NCBI GenBank assembly: GCA_964531385.1
Contig: CAZHGC010000005.1
Coordinates: 1 to 64,000 of the forward strand
Origin: MGBC114079 sp964531385
GTDB taxonomy: Bacteria; Bacillota; Clostridia; Lachnospirales; CAG-274
Length of the DNA stretch: 64,000 nt
Direction: 5' to 3'
A program made the position numbers and the translations under genes. Of the stretch, positions 1 through 8,393 are shown piece after piece (within the stretch, counting starts at the first letter, position 1; every line of letters starts with the position of its first letter). The notes under the pieces are model-generated. The model did no database searches. It was given only the letters and a program-made list of their open reading frames with translations, and had not been told where the DNA came from.

Positions 1-78
1 CTAAAAACTAAAAACTAACTTTCGTCCTGAGCAAGACGTTAAAAGGCTTTATTTTATTACAAAAAAAGGGAGGTAATT

Positions 79-492
79 ATGAAAGAAATGATTGATACTA
101 TGAATATCATTTTTGCAACTGTAGGAGGATTTATTGGTGGATTGTTAGGAGGGTTTGACGGGTTTTTATATGCTTTGGTGGTCTTTGTTGTAATAGATTA
201 TTGTACAGGCATTATAGCTGCTTGTATGCAAAAGAGATTATCAAGCCAAATTGGATTTGTCGGGATTGTTAAAAAAGTTATCATATTTTTGCTTGTTGCT
301 GTTGCTAATACGGTAGATGCTCACGTAATTGGTGCGGGCAATGTTGCGAGAACAGCAGTTGTATTTTTTTACATATCCAATGAGGGTATATCTATTTTGG
401 AAAATGCAAGTGTTATTGGTTTGCCAATCCCTAAAAAATTAAAGGAGATTTTGTTACAGTTAAAGGATAAAGGAGGTAATAAAAATGAATAA
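79..492 (+). CDS. phage holin family protein
   Basis: A 137-residue, strongly hydrophobic protein with a glycine-rich first membrane segment (residues about 10-25), a second segment carrying VVIDYCTGI, and further segments before a charged Lys-rich C-terminus. This is the pattern of the Phage_holin_4 / TcdE-like family, which makes the membrane lesion that lets the endolysin reach the peptidoglycan. An AGGGAGG ribosome site lies five bases before the ATG. The last 8 bases overlap the amidase gene, so the two form a holin-endolysin cassette. The family is also used for toxin secretion in Clostridia, but the amidase partner favours lysis. Confidence 0.85.
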   Translation: MKEMIDTMNIIFATVGGFIGGLLGGFDGFLYALVVFVVIDYCTGIIAACMQKRLSSQIGFVGIVKKVIIFLLVAVANTVDAHVIGAGNVARTAVVFFYISNEGISILENASVIGLPIPKKLKEILLQLKDKGGNKNE

Positions 493-1201
493 GATAATTT
501 GTATTGACGCGGGGCACGGGGGGAAAGACCCCGGTGCGTGCGGAAATGGAATTAAAGAAAAAGAGCTTGTTTTGAAGGTTGCGAAAGCTGTTGGGGCAGG
601 ATTGATTGAACAAGGCATTGAAGTTATCTATACAAGGATTACCGACAACTACATAAATTTAGGCGAACGATGCCGAATTGCAAACACGCAAAAAGCAGCT
701 CTGTTTGTAAGTATCCATGCAAACTCCGCACAAAACACAACGGCAAACGGAATTGAAACGCTGTGTTACACAAAAAACAGCCTTGCCGAAATTACACAAA
801 AAGAGCTTGTATCTGCCCTAAAATTAAAAGATAGGGGCATAAAAGAAAGAAAAGATTTATATGTTCTAAACGGAACGGAAATGACGGCAATATTGGTCGA
901 ACTTGGCTTTTTGAGTAATGTCAATGATGCAAACGTTATGCGAAAAAATGGCTTTGAAAATATTGCCGCAAATGCGATTGTCTCGGGGATTTGTAAATAT
1001 TTCGGAATTAACAAAAAAATAACGGAGGATATGGAAATGGTTGAAAATGTTGTTATGAGCGTTGGCGGAGTTGACAAGGAAGTTAAAAGGATTTTAAAAG
1101 ACGGGGAAAATTATGTTAGATTGAGAGATTTAGAGGGGGTGTTGAAAGTAAATTATGATAGTGCTACAAAAAAAGTGAGTGTGTATAAAAATAGTAAATA
1201 G
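485..1201 (+). CDS. N-acetylmuramoyl-L-alanine amidase (phage endolysin type)
   Basis: An Amidase_3 domain fills residues 1-175. It opens with IDAGHGGKDPGA (first zinc histidine), contains SIHANSA (second zinc histidine) and ends with VELGFLSN, which carries the catalytic glutamate. Residues about 185-238 look like a copper-amine-oxidase-N stalk domain, often used for wall binding. There is no signal peptide, as expected for an endolysin released through the upstream holin. The start has AAGGAGG eight bases upstream and overlaps the holin gene. It cleaves the amide bond between MurNAc and the stem peptide. The gene ends at the probable prophage boundary. Confidence 0.9.
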   Translation: MNKIICIDAGHGGKDPGACGNGIKEKELVLKVAKAVGAGLIEQGIEVIYTRITDNYINLGERCRIANTQKAALFVSIHANSAQNTTANGIETLCYTKNSLAEITQKELVSALKLKDRGIKERKDLYVLNGTEMTAILVELGFLSNVNDANVMRKNGFENIAANAIVSGICKYFGINKKITEDMEMVENVVMSVGGVDKEVKRILKDGENYVRLRDLEGVLKVNYDSATKKVSVYKNSK

Positions 1202-1953
1202 CAATTTTTTTGCTGGCTGTTTGGATTAGTAGGATAGTTCCGTTTTCTAACGTATGCAGTTGATGAAGTTATTGTAAAATTTTTTCCACGATTTCGATAC
1301 CATTCTGTGAAAACACGATTTAACGTGAATGAAATTATTGCGAGGACATTTGCACGTATTGCGGCATCGGGCCATGTTGAATAAATTTCACAAGAAGCGA
1401 CATTTTTTATATAGCTTTTAAATTCAATGTAATAGTTTGGTGCGGAGTCATCATTTGGTGAGCCATCGTGAACAACAATATATTCGGGAACAACGGGTTC
1501 ATCGAGGACAACAAAACCTGTTTCCGGCGGAAGTTCTTTTTCACTTGCTTCGGGGATTTTTTCGGGGAAATCGCCCCAAAGGGTTGGGTCTTCAATGTTT
1601 ATTATTTCTTCGGGTTCATTTGTTTCAACAGGCAATAGAATGACATTTTGAATTGCTATTATATCAGCAAAAATTTGAATTCCATTTATTTCTTTCGGAA
1701 TGAAACCGTTGGCAGTTACAACAATATCATAAATTGAAAAAGGTTTTGGCATATTTGGACTTAACGAATAATTTATTGGCGGACAAGGCAAATATATTAT
1801 ATCTGTTTGACCTGAAATATTTGTTGTTAAAACGCTGTCAACGTCATTTTCTGGCGTTTTTATTGTTACCGATGCATTTGTTATCGGTTCGGCAACAGAT
1901 GTATTGTATACGTTTATTTTTAAGCCGCCTGTGCTTGTTTGCATAATTTTCAA
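1153..1953 (-). pseudogene. SpoIID-like protein, 3' end lost at prophage junction
   Basis: The N-terminal ~100 residues resemble a carboxypeptidase-regulatory-like beta domain. After an acidic linker, residues about 175-240 match the start of a SpoIID-type domain as found in clostridial cell-wall proteins (YIKNVASCEIYSTWPDAAIRAN, shown in part, then ITSSTAY). Straight after TSSTAY the family resemblance stops, and the frame runs into DNA antisense to the amidase. About half the expected domain is missing. The chosen start is TTG, because GGAGGG sits seven bases upstream; the ATG three codons later is too far. Seen: abrupt loss of similarity near 1252. Inferred: interruption by the prophage whose right end is at 1-1201. 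Confidence 0.7.
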
Positions 1954-2065
1954 GGTAATCCCTCCGTAAATATGGTATATAAATATTTTATTAGAAATTT
2001 TAAATATTGTTATTAAAAATTTAATCGATAATAGTTACAATTTTGTGGGTTTGTTTTTTTTGAAA

Positions 2066-2115
2066 AGCAAAAAAATAAGCCAAAGTCAGTTGTTTGGACT
2101 GTTTCGGCTTATTTT
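2066..2115 (-). terminator. rho-independent terminator after asnB
   Basis: On the minus strand AAAATAAGCC and GGCTTATTTT form a stem, followed by a T-run (TTTTTTTGC). It lies a few bases downstream of the asnB stop codon. Confidence 0.85.
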
Positions 2116-2120
2116 GGCAA

Positions 2121-3968
2121 TTATATTGTTAATTTATATTTTTTTAGCCAATAGTTGATTTGAATTATATATGCAAGCATTTGAGGCCCCGCCATAAGCT
2201 GACCAAAAAAAGGTTTTCCATAGTTTGCGGGAAGCTCGATAAACTCTAAAACTTTTTTCTTGTTTAAAATTGGTAAAATTGGTGAATTTGAATTGTTTAA
2301 AATATCTTTAACTTTTGATATTAAAATTTGTTCATATTCAGGATTGTATGTTTTTGGATAGGGGCTTTTTTTTCGCCACAAAAGTTCATCGGGTAAAATT
2401 CCACGACAAGCATCTCTAAGCAAACCTTTTACAATTCCGTTGTGACATTTGAATTTCCAAGGAACGTTCCAGATATATTCTATAATTCGGTGGTCGGCAA
2501 AGGGAACTCTTGCTTCAAGGCCGGAGTACATCGATGTTCTGTCCATTCTGTCGAGGAGAGTTGTCATAAACCATTTTTGGTTTAAAAACGAAATTTCTCG
2601 GCGTCTTTTTTCTTCGGGAGAGTCTTCCTCAAAAATTGGAACTTCTGAGATTGAACGATTATATTGTTCATCTATATAATTTTTTAAATTAAGATTTTTT
2701 ATGAAATCTTCATCAAAAAGAAAAGTTCGTGCATTTAAATCGGTTGACCAAGGAAAAGTTTTGCTTTCGAATGCCTCTTTTTTATGAAACCAAGGATAGC
2801 CCCCGAAAATTTCATCGGCACATTCGCCTGTTAGTGCAACTTTATTATGTTTTTTTACAAGTTTGCAAAAATATAAAAGTGATGCATCAATATCTGCCAT
2901 TCCAGGCAAATCTTTTGCATCAACTGCGTTAAACAGCAGTTCTGCCAAATCTTTTTCATTGCACATCAAATAATTGTGGTTTACATCGAAAGATGACAAC
3001 ATTTTGTCGACATAAGGTCGGTCTTGTTCAGGTTGGAAAGAATTTGATTTAAAATATATATCATTTTTTTCAAAGTCAAATGAAAATGTGTTGAGCGTTT
3101 TTCCTTGTTTCTTTAAAAAATTTGCGGCAATGGCTGTTACTATACTTGAATCAATTCCTCCCGACAAAAATGTGCAAACGGGAACATCGGAAACCATTTG
3201 TTTTTCGACAGAATCTTTTAACAGAAAGGCTGTGTGTTCAACCGTTTCGTCATAACTTTCTGTATGAGGTCTACTTGACAGCTTCCAATATTGAATTTCT
3301 TTTAATCCACTTTTTGAAAAAACGGAAAAATATCCGGGTTTTATTTCATAGATATTTTTGAAAACACCTGTGCCGGCTGTTCTTGCTGGACCAATTCCTA
3401 TTATTTCTTTAAAACTTACGGAATTAATTTCGGGAATGATTTTTGGAAATTCGAATAAAGCTTTTATTTCCGAGCCGAAAACAAGAGAATTATCGTTTAT
3501 TGTGTAAAATAATGGTTTTATTCCCGAGCGGTCACGAAATAAAAATAATTTTTTTTCAAAGTCGTTCCATATTGCAAAAGCAAATATTCCATTTAACATA
3601 GTTACACATTTTTCGCCATATTCAAGATATAAGAGCAAAATAACTTCTGTGTCTGTTCGAGTTTCGAAAGTATAACCCTTTTTTATTAAATCTGCTTTGA
3701 GTTCTTCTGTGTTATAAATTTCGCCGTTATAAACTATGGCATAATCATAATTGTTTATTGTTTTTATTATTGGCTGAGTTCCTGTTTTTAAATCACGAAT
3801 TGCCAAACGTGTATGGCTTAATCCGACATTGTTTTGCAAATATTCTCCAACGTTGTCGTTGCCTCGTTTTTCAAGGGATTTTCGCATATTTACAAGAATG
3901 TTTTTGTAATAAGTTTTATTTTGCAAATAATCGATTTTAAAATTACAAAATCCTGATATACCACACAT
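2121..3968 (-). CDS. asnB: asparagine synthase (glutamine-hydrolysing)
   Basis: A 615-residue protein. The start is set at MCGISGF because the class II amidotransferase needs Cys2 at the N-terminus after Met removal, and AAAGGAG lies seven bases upstream; an in-frame upstream Met is not used. The N-terminal glutaminase domain (residues 1-~210) contains the RLAIRDL and YNGEIYN motifs. The C-terminal synthetase domain has the PP-loop FLSGGIDSS that binds ATP. It converts aspartate, glutamine and ATP to asparagine and glutamate in the cytoplasm. Length is normal for the AsnB family. A similar protein is sometimes used for wall or peptide amidation, which cannot be excluded. Confidence 0.9.
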   Translation of the reverse strand: MCGISGFCNFKIDYLQNKTYYKNILVNMRKSLEKRGNDNVGEYLQNNVGLSHTRLAIRDLKTGTQPIIKTINNYDYAIVYNGEIYNTEELKADLIKKGYTFETRTDTEVILLLYLEYGEKCVTMLNGIFAFAIWNDFEKKLFLFRDRSGIKPLFYTINDNSLVFGSEIKALFEFPKIIPEINSVSFKEIIGIGPARTAGTGVFKNIYEIKPGYFSVFSKSGLKEIQYWKLSSRPHTESYDETVEHTAFLLKDSVEKQMVSDVPVCTFLSGGIDSSIVTAIAANFLKKQGKTLNTFSFDFEKNDIYFKSNSFQPEQDRPYVDKMLSSFDVNHNYLMCNEKDLAELLFNAVDAKDLPGMADIDASLLYFCKLVKKHNKVALTGECADEIFGGYPWFHKKEAFESKTFPWSTDLNARTFLFDEDFIKNLNLKNYIDEQYNRSISEVPIFEEDSPEEKRRREISFLNQKWFMTTLLDRMDRTSMYSGLEARVPFADHRIIEYIWNVPWKFKCHNGIVKGLLRDACRGILPDELLWRKKSPYPKTYNPEYEQILISKVKDILNNSNSPILPILNKKKVLEFIELPANYGKPFFGQLMAGPQMLAYIIQINYWLKKYKLTI

Positions 3969-4027
3969 ATATAATCTCCTTTTATTTTTATATATCAATT
4001 TATTAAAGATATTTATTTTTTATGATA

Positions 4028-4891
4028 CTAATTTTGTTGTGCTTTTTCTTCTGTTGTTTTTTCTGTTAATCTTAAAAACGGGTATGGATTTATCCATAAT
4101 TCATCTTCGGTTAAATCTGTTTTTGGACAAATTCCGATATGGAGATGGACAGGAAATTTCCCTTTTGTTCCCTCTGTTTTACCATATCCGCTGTTTCCCA
4201 TATATCCCAAAATATCACCGGCTTTGACAGTTTTTCCGCTTTCAATTCCTGAGGCATAGCTGTCAAAATGGGCATAATAATAATAGTTTCCGTTTTCGGA
4301 GGTTATTCCAATTCGGTAGCCTCCTTGTTCGTTCCAGCCAATGTTGTATATTTTGCCGTCTGTCATTGAAACAATCGGTATTCTACCTTGAATATTTTCT
4401 CTATCCATAATATCACAACCTTTGTGTATTCTTTTTCCGCCGTATGTTCGTTCTCCGCCCCAGCTGTCTCCGTATATATATTCTTTTGAATATTTTGCAT
4501 CAATTGGGAACTGTTTTATATCGTTGTATATATTGTTAATTAAAGTATAATATTTGCTTACTTCATTTTTGTTATATTTATTTTTTATATCGTTGTAGTT
4601 GATTATGAAATTTTGCTCGATTTTTTCATCTGTTTCGATTTTTGTTTCAAAAAAATTATTCTCTATTGAATAATATGTAAAGAGCTCGGGAAAATCCATT
4701 CCATATTTCAACGATAAGTTTTTTATTTTTAAAACTATATCGGACGAAACTTTTAATGCGGAAACGTTTTCAAGTTGTACATCGATTGTTTTTTCGGAGG
4801 GAGAAAGCAAATAAATTATCCAAATTAAAATTGCAAACAGTAATGCGATAATTCTTATGTAAAAAATTTTTTTTGTTTTTCGTTTTTTCAT
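4028..4891 (-). CDS. membrane-anchored M23 family metallopeptidase
   Basis: A single N-terminal membrane anchor (residues about 9-29) is followed by a ~110-residue helical region, then a LytM/M23 peptidase domain. The zinc ligands are visible: H-K-G-C-D gives HxxxD and V-H-L-H gives the HxH motif, with YYYAHFDSY between them. Such enzymes cut peptidoglycan cross-bridges outside the membrane; clostridial versions often act in sporulation (SpoIIQ-like) or cell separation. GGAGG precedes the ATG. The gene lies 60 bases upstream of asnB on the same strand and may be cotranscribed with it. The specific role is not recognisable. Confidence 0.8.
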   Translation of the reverse strand: MKKRKTKKIFYIRIIALLFAILIWIIYLLSPSEKTIDVQLENVSALKVSSDIVLKIKNLSLKYGMDFPELFTYYSIENNFFETKIETDEKIEQNFIINYNDIKNKYNKNEVSKYYTLINNIYNDIKQFPIDAKYSKEYIYGDSWGGERTYGGKRIHKGCDIMDRENIQGRIPIVSMTDGKIYNIGWNEQGGYRIGITSENGNYYYYAHFDSYASGIESGKTVKAGDILGYMGNSGYGKTEGTKGKFPVHLHIGICPKTDLTEDELWINPYPFLRLTEKTTEEKAQQN

Positions 4892-5065
4892 AATTACCTC
4901 CTTATTGATTTGAATGGAACATTACAATATAAGTATATGTTTTTTTTAGTTTATTATTATGGAAAAAATACAAACAATTTTCTGTTTAAGTTTTTAATTA
5001 TTGAAGACAATAATAATTGATAGCAAAGCTATTATTTTTTAATTTATTTTTAAAGGGGGATAATT

Positions 5066-5293
5066 ATGAGTGCAAAGCCGTTTGACTGGATTGCGTTAAC
5101 TCTTGTTATAATTGGTGCAATTAACTGGGGGCTTATTGGATTTTTTCAATTTGACCTTGTTGCAACGTTATTTGGGGGTGCTGATTTTTGGCTGACACGT
5201 GTTATATATGCAATTGTTGGAATTGCGGGGCTTTATACTTTGAGTTTATACGGGAGAATTGAAAATAATATGACACACAGTACAACTCATTAG
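5066..5293 (+). CDS. DUF378 domain-containing small membrane protein
   Basis: 75 residues with two hydrophobic segments and the DUF378 signature DWIALTLVIIGAINWGL, followed by the VYAIVGIAGLYTL-like second segment. DUF378 proteins are widespread two-pass membrane proteins of unknown function. GGGGG sits ahead of the ATG, and a terminator follows within 50 bases, so it appears to be monocistronic. Confidence 0.85.
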   Translation: MSAKPFDWIALTLVIIGAINWGLIGFFQFDLVATLFGGADFWLTRVIYAIVGIAGLYTLSLYGRIENNMTHSTTH

Positions 5294-5333
5294 CATAAAT
5301 TTTAAAGAGCGAAAACATCATATTTTTATTATG

Positions 5334-5391
5334 AAAATACCTTTAATCGGATTATGATTATAAAATCTGTTTTAAAGGTATTTTTATTTTT
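5334..5391 (+). terminator. rho-independent terminator after DUF378 gene
   Basis: AAAATACCTTTAA pairs with TTTAAAGGTATTTTT and is followed by a T-rich tract (TTTTTATTTTTTT). Confidence 0.75.
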
Positions 5392-5491
5392 TTCAAAAAA
5401 GGGAGAATGAAGTTTTTAAAATGTTGAATTGGCAGGCACATTTTTTTTATTTGAGTATATATTAAAAATATATATATGAGAGGTGCGTAAA

Positions 5492-5734
5492 ATGTTATTT
5501 ACGATAAGTCTTGATAATATCCCTTTGAATGTTCCGGTTAGAATTGTTTCAATTAATTCCGATTTTGAAAACTGCGGAATGCTTGCAGAACTTGGTTTTA
5601 CAGAGGGGTGTGAAATTACCCCTGTTCATATAAGCCCATTTGGCGACCCTATTGCATATTTTTTGAGAGGGACAATTATTGCACTTAGAAAAGAGGACGC
5701 AAAAAATATTAATGTTAAGCTTGGGGAGGGTTAG
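5492..5734 (+). CDS. feoA: FeoA family ferrous iron transport protein
   Basis: 80 residues with an SH3-like FeoA fold pattern: a leading strand (LNVPVRIVSI), LAELGFTEGCEI, and a closing RGTIIALRKEDAKNI strand pair. FeoA is a small cytoplasmic partner of FeoB. The start is the ATG at 5492, seven bases after AGAGGTG; an in-frame GTG inside the ribosome site is rejected. The stop is four bases before feoB, so they are translationally linked. No feoC-like gene follows. Confidence 0.88.
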   Translation: MLFTISLDNIPLNVPVRIVSINSDFENCGMLAELGFTEGCEITPVHISPFGDPIAYFLRGTIIALRKEDAKNINVKLGEG

Positions 5735-5737
5735 AAT

Positions 5738-7594
5738 ATGGCGGAAAATAATTTTACGGTTGCACTTGTTGGAAATCCAAACACCGGAAAAAGTACTGTT
5801 TTTAATGCTTTGACGGGAATGAAACAACACACCGGAAATTGGACAGGAAAAACGGTTGGAAACGCTTTTGGAGAATTTTTATATAAAGAATGCAAATTTA
5901 ACATAGTTGATTTGCCGGGGATTTATTCGGTTACACCAACTTCGCCTGATGAAAAAGAAGCGATTGATTTTTTGAAAAACAACAAAACAGATTTGGTTGT
6001 TATTGTTGCTGATGCAACATGTCTTGAAAGAAATTTGATTTTAATTTTGCAAGTTATGGGCATTTGTGAAAAAGTTGTGTTATGTGTTAATCTTTTGGAC
6101 GAGGCGAAAAGAAAACATATAAACATAAATTTTGATAAGCTTTCAGAAGAACTAAATGCTGATGTTGTTGGGACAAGTGCAAGAAGCGGAAAGGGACTTG
6201 ATGAACTTAAAGATGCCATATATCATAATTTGGTTGGCGAAAAGTTTTTTGAAAAAGCGAAAACGAAAAAAAGAGATGAGCACGAAAATATTAAAAATGT
6301 CGTTTTTGATGCAGAAAAGATTTATAAAATTTCTGTTAAAACAGATTGTTGTCACGCTTGCTGTATTGACAGAAAAATCGACAATATTGTATTGAGCAAG
6401 AAATTTGGTATACCGCTTATGATTTTTATGCTTATGATTATTTTATGGATTACGATAATTGGTGCAAATTATCCGTCTGAGATTCTTAGTAAAATTTTCA
6501 CATATACCGAAAATAAAATTTTATCTTTTTTTTATTATTTGGAGATGCCAAATTTTTTATGTGGTGTTCTTGTTGAGGGTGTGTTTAGAACTTTGGCTTG
6601 GATTGTTTCGGTTATGCTTCCACCGATGGCTATATTTTTTCCTCTTTTTACTTTTTTGGAAGATTTGGGGGTTTTGCCGAGAATTGCTTTTAATCTTGAC
6701 AAATGTTTTAAAAATGCAAAGGCTCATGGAAAACAAATTTTGACAATGTGTATGGGGCTTGGGTGCAATGCGGTTGGAGTTACCGCTTGTCGAATTATCG
6801 ATTCGCCGAGAGAGCGACTTATTGCAATTATTACAAATAATTTTGTTCCTTGCAACGGTCGATTTCCCGGGATAATTGCCGTTTCTTCAATTTTTATTGC
6901 TGGAGCGGGAGCTTTTGCATCAATTAAAGTTGCTTTGGTTGTTCTTTGCTCAATAATTTTTTCTGTGTTTGTAACTTTAAATGTTTCAAAGATTTTATCG
7001 TTAACTGTTTTGAAAGGACTTCCGTCATCTTTTATTTTGGAATTGCCACCATATAGAATGCCTCAAATTAAAAAAATAATTGTTAGAAGCATTTTTGACA
7101 GAACTTTGTTTGTTCTTGGTCGTGCGGTTGTTGTTGCTGCACCGGTTGGTGCAATTATATGGATTATGCAAAACACTTTTATTGACGGGAACACGTTGTT
7201 ATTTTATATTGCTGATTTTTTGGAGCCTTTTGCGAATATTATGGGGCTTGACGGATTTATATTGACAGCGTTTATACTTGGTATGCCGGCAAATGAAATT
7301 GTTATACCTCTTATAATAATGTTTTATATGAAGAATGGAGCGATTGTTCCGTTTGACGATTTAAATGAGATTGGCAATTTAATGGTTGCAAACGGCTGGA
7401 CTTTAAAAACGGCAATTTGCACGATTTTATTTTCTTTGAACCATTTTCCTTGCAGTACAACTTTGCTGACTATAAGAAAAGAGACAGGAGGGTTTAAATG
7501 GCCCGCAATTACATTCTTTATTCATTTTGGGGTTGGGGTTGTTATTTGTTGTTTTGCAAATTTGATAATTTCTGCGTTATCGAATGTTTTTTGA
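5738..7594 (+). CDS. feoB: ferrous iron transporter FeoB
   Basis: 618 residues. An N-terminal GTPase domain holds the P-loop GNPNTGKS (12-19), the TGNWTGKTV switch I and DLPGIYS (G3). A helical linker follows, then a membrane domain from about residue 225 with two Gate repeats; the second includes the conserved LGMPANEIV stretch. It imports Fe(II) using GTP. A CCHACC-like cysteine stretch (around residue 203) precedes the first membrane helix. It is the second gene of the feoAB operon. Length is near the short end for clostridial FeoB. Confidence 0.92.
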   Translation: MAENNFTVALVGNPNTGKSTVFNALTGMKQHTGNWTGKTVGNAFGEFLYKECKFNIVDLPGIYSVTPTSPDEKEAIDFLKNNKTDLVVIVADATCLERNLILILQVMGICEKVVLCVNLLDEAKRKHININFDKLSEELNADVVGTSARSGKGLDELKDAIYHNLVGEKFFEKAKTKKRDEHENIKNVVFDAEKIYKISVKTDCCHACCIDRKIDNIVLSKKFGIPLMIFMLMIILWITIIGANYPSEILSKIFTYTENKILSFFYYLEMPNFLCGVLVEGVFRTLAWIVSVMLPPMAIFFPLFTFLEDLGVLPRIAFNLDKCFKNAKAHGKQILTMCMGLGCNAVGVTACRIIDSPRERLIAIITNNFVPCNGRFPGIIAVSSIFIAGAGAFASIKVALVVLCSIIFSVFVTLNVSKILSLTVLKGLPSSFILELPPYRMPQIKKIIVRSIFDRTLFVLGRAVVVAAPVGAIIWIMQNTFIDGNTLLFYIADFLEPFANIMGLDGFILTAFILGMPANEIVIPLIIMFYMKNGAIVPFDDLNEIGNLMVANGWTLKTAICTILFSLNHFPCSTTLLTIRKETGGFKWPAITFFIHFGVGVVICCFANLIISALSNVF

Positions 7595-7600
7595 TATGAC

Positions 7601-7637
7601 AAAAGCGAGATTGCCACAAACGCAACATCTCGCTTTT
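7601..7637. terminator. bidirectional terminator between feoB and rnpB
   Basis: AAAAGCGAGAT pairs with ATCTCGCTTTTT. T-runs are present on both strands, so it can end feoB (plus) and rnpB (minus). Confidence 0.85.
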
Positions 7638-7659
7638 TAAATGAATTGATTATTAATTT

Positions 7660-7996
7660 GTGAGCAAGTCTGTAAGCCGAGTTCTGTCGTGAATAGTCAT
7701 CTATCTTGTTTTACAGTTGCCTGTAAATTCATGCGACCTTTACCTGAAACAGGGCGGGCAACCCTTTTTATTTCAATTCGGTCTTGCTCCGAGTGGGGTT
7801 TACATAGCCGTCTTTGTTGCCAAAGCCGCGGTAAGCTCTTACCTTACCTTTCCACCCTTACTTGCCAAAGCAAGCGGTTTATTTCTGTTGCACTTTCCTT
7901 GAAGTTGCCTTCACCGGACGTTATCCGGCACTCTTGCCCTATGGAGCTCGGACTTTCCTCATGCCAAAGGCACGCGACTATTCAACTTACTCAAAC
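7660..7996 (-). ncRNA. rnpB: RNase P RNA, type A
   Basis: Read on the minus strand, this carries the conserved RNase P elements in order: GAGGAAAGTCCGAGCTCC (P4 5' half), GGTAAGAGCTTACCGC, GGAGCAAGACC, and ACGACAGAACTCGGCTTACAG near the 3' end, shown here in part. P1 is formed by TGAGTAAGTT at the 5' end and GACTTGCTCA at the 3' end, which sets both limits. The layout with GGTAAGAGCTTACC and no B-type insertions is type A, fitting Clostridia. Its product is the catalytic RNA of tRNA 5' maturation. The small open frames across it are not genes. Confidence 0.95.
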
Positions 7997-7999
7997 AGC

Positions 8000-8028
8000 A
8001 TTTTATCACATAAAAACAGCTAAGTCAA
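8000..8028 (-). promoter_or_regulatory. sigma-A promoter of rnpB
   Basis: On the minus strand TTGACT, a 17-base spacer, then TAAAAT. The -10 lies just upstream of the P1 strand, so transcription would begin at the RNase P RNA 5' end. Confidence 0.75.
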
Positions 8029-8139
8029 CATTAAAATTTTAGTTTTGAAATTTTTGAAATAATGCTTGATTTTGTTTTTTAATTTAGCTTTTTATGCGAT
8101 TAATTTAAAAATTTTAATTAAATAGGTAAGCATTTTTTC

Positions 8140-8167
8140 TTGACAAAATATGATGTTATAATGTAAT
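8140..8167 (+). promoter_or_regulatory. candidate promoter for parE-parC
   Basis: TTGACA, a 16-base spacer, then TGTAAT. It implies a leader of about 220 bases before parE. Confidence 0.5.
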
Positions 8168-8393
8168 CTTTATAAATGGAATTAAAATAATTTGGCACAT
8201 ATATTTTACAGTTTTGGTTTGAACTTTTTAAAACTGTTTTATTAAATTATGCCGGATTGGTTTAAAATTATATACATATTTAAATAAAGGCCGTATAATA
8301 ATTTTAAAAATGAATTTTTTGATTATTTTTGTGCGGTGTTTATTAATTATATTTTTTATAAAAGGGCTGTTTTTGCCCTTGGAGGTGTTAATT
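8168..8393 (+). other. A+T-rich leader upstream of parE
   Basis: No gene is supported here. The only structure seen is a 6-bp hairpin, AAGGGC / GCCCTT (8362-8380), whose 3' arm touches the GGAGG ribosome site. It could modulate translation, but no known riboswitch was recognised. An in-frame upstream ATG at 8310 gives a hydrophobic extension not seen in the family and is rejected as the start. Confidence 0.4.

Noticed and set aside
1..60. Short repeat CTAAAAA at the window start
   Set aside because: Two copies in A+T-rich DNA at the cut edge; too little to judge.
766..1077. 103-codon minus-strand frame within the amidase gene
   Set aside because: Antisense to a well-matched amidase and without start signals.
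1437..1946. Two plus-strand open frames opposite the SpoIID-like gene
   Set aside because: Antisense shadows of a coding frame, no ribosome site.
7689..8042. Open frames of 61 and 117 codons on the plus strand
   Set aside because: They lie across the RNase P RNA gene on the other strand, have no ribosome site and no protein-family likeness.
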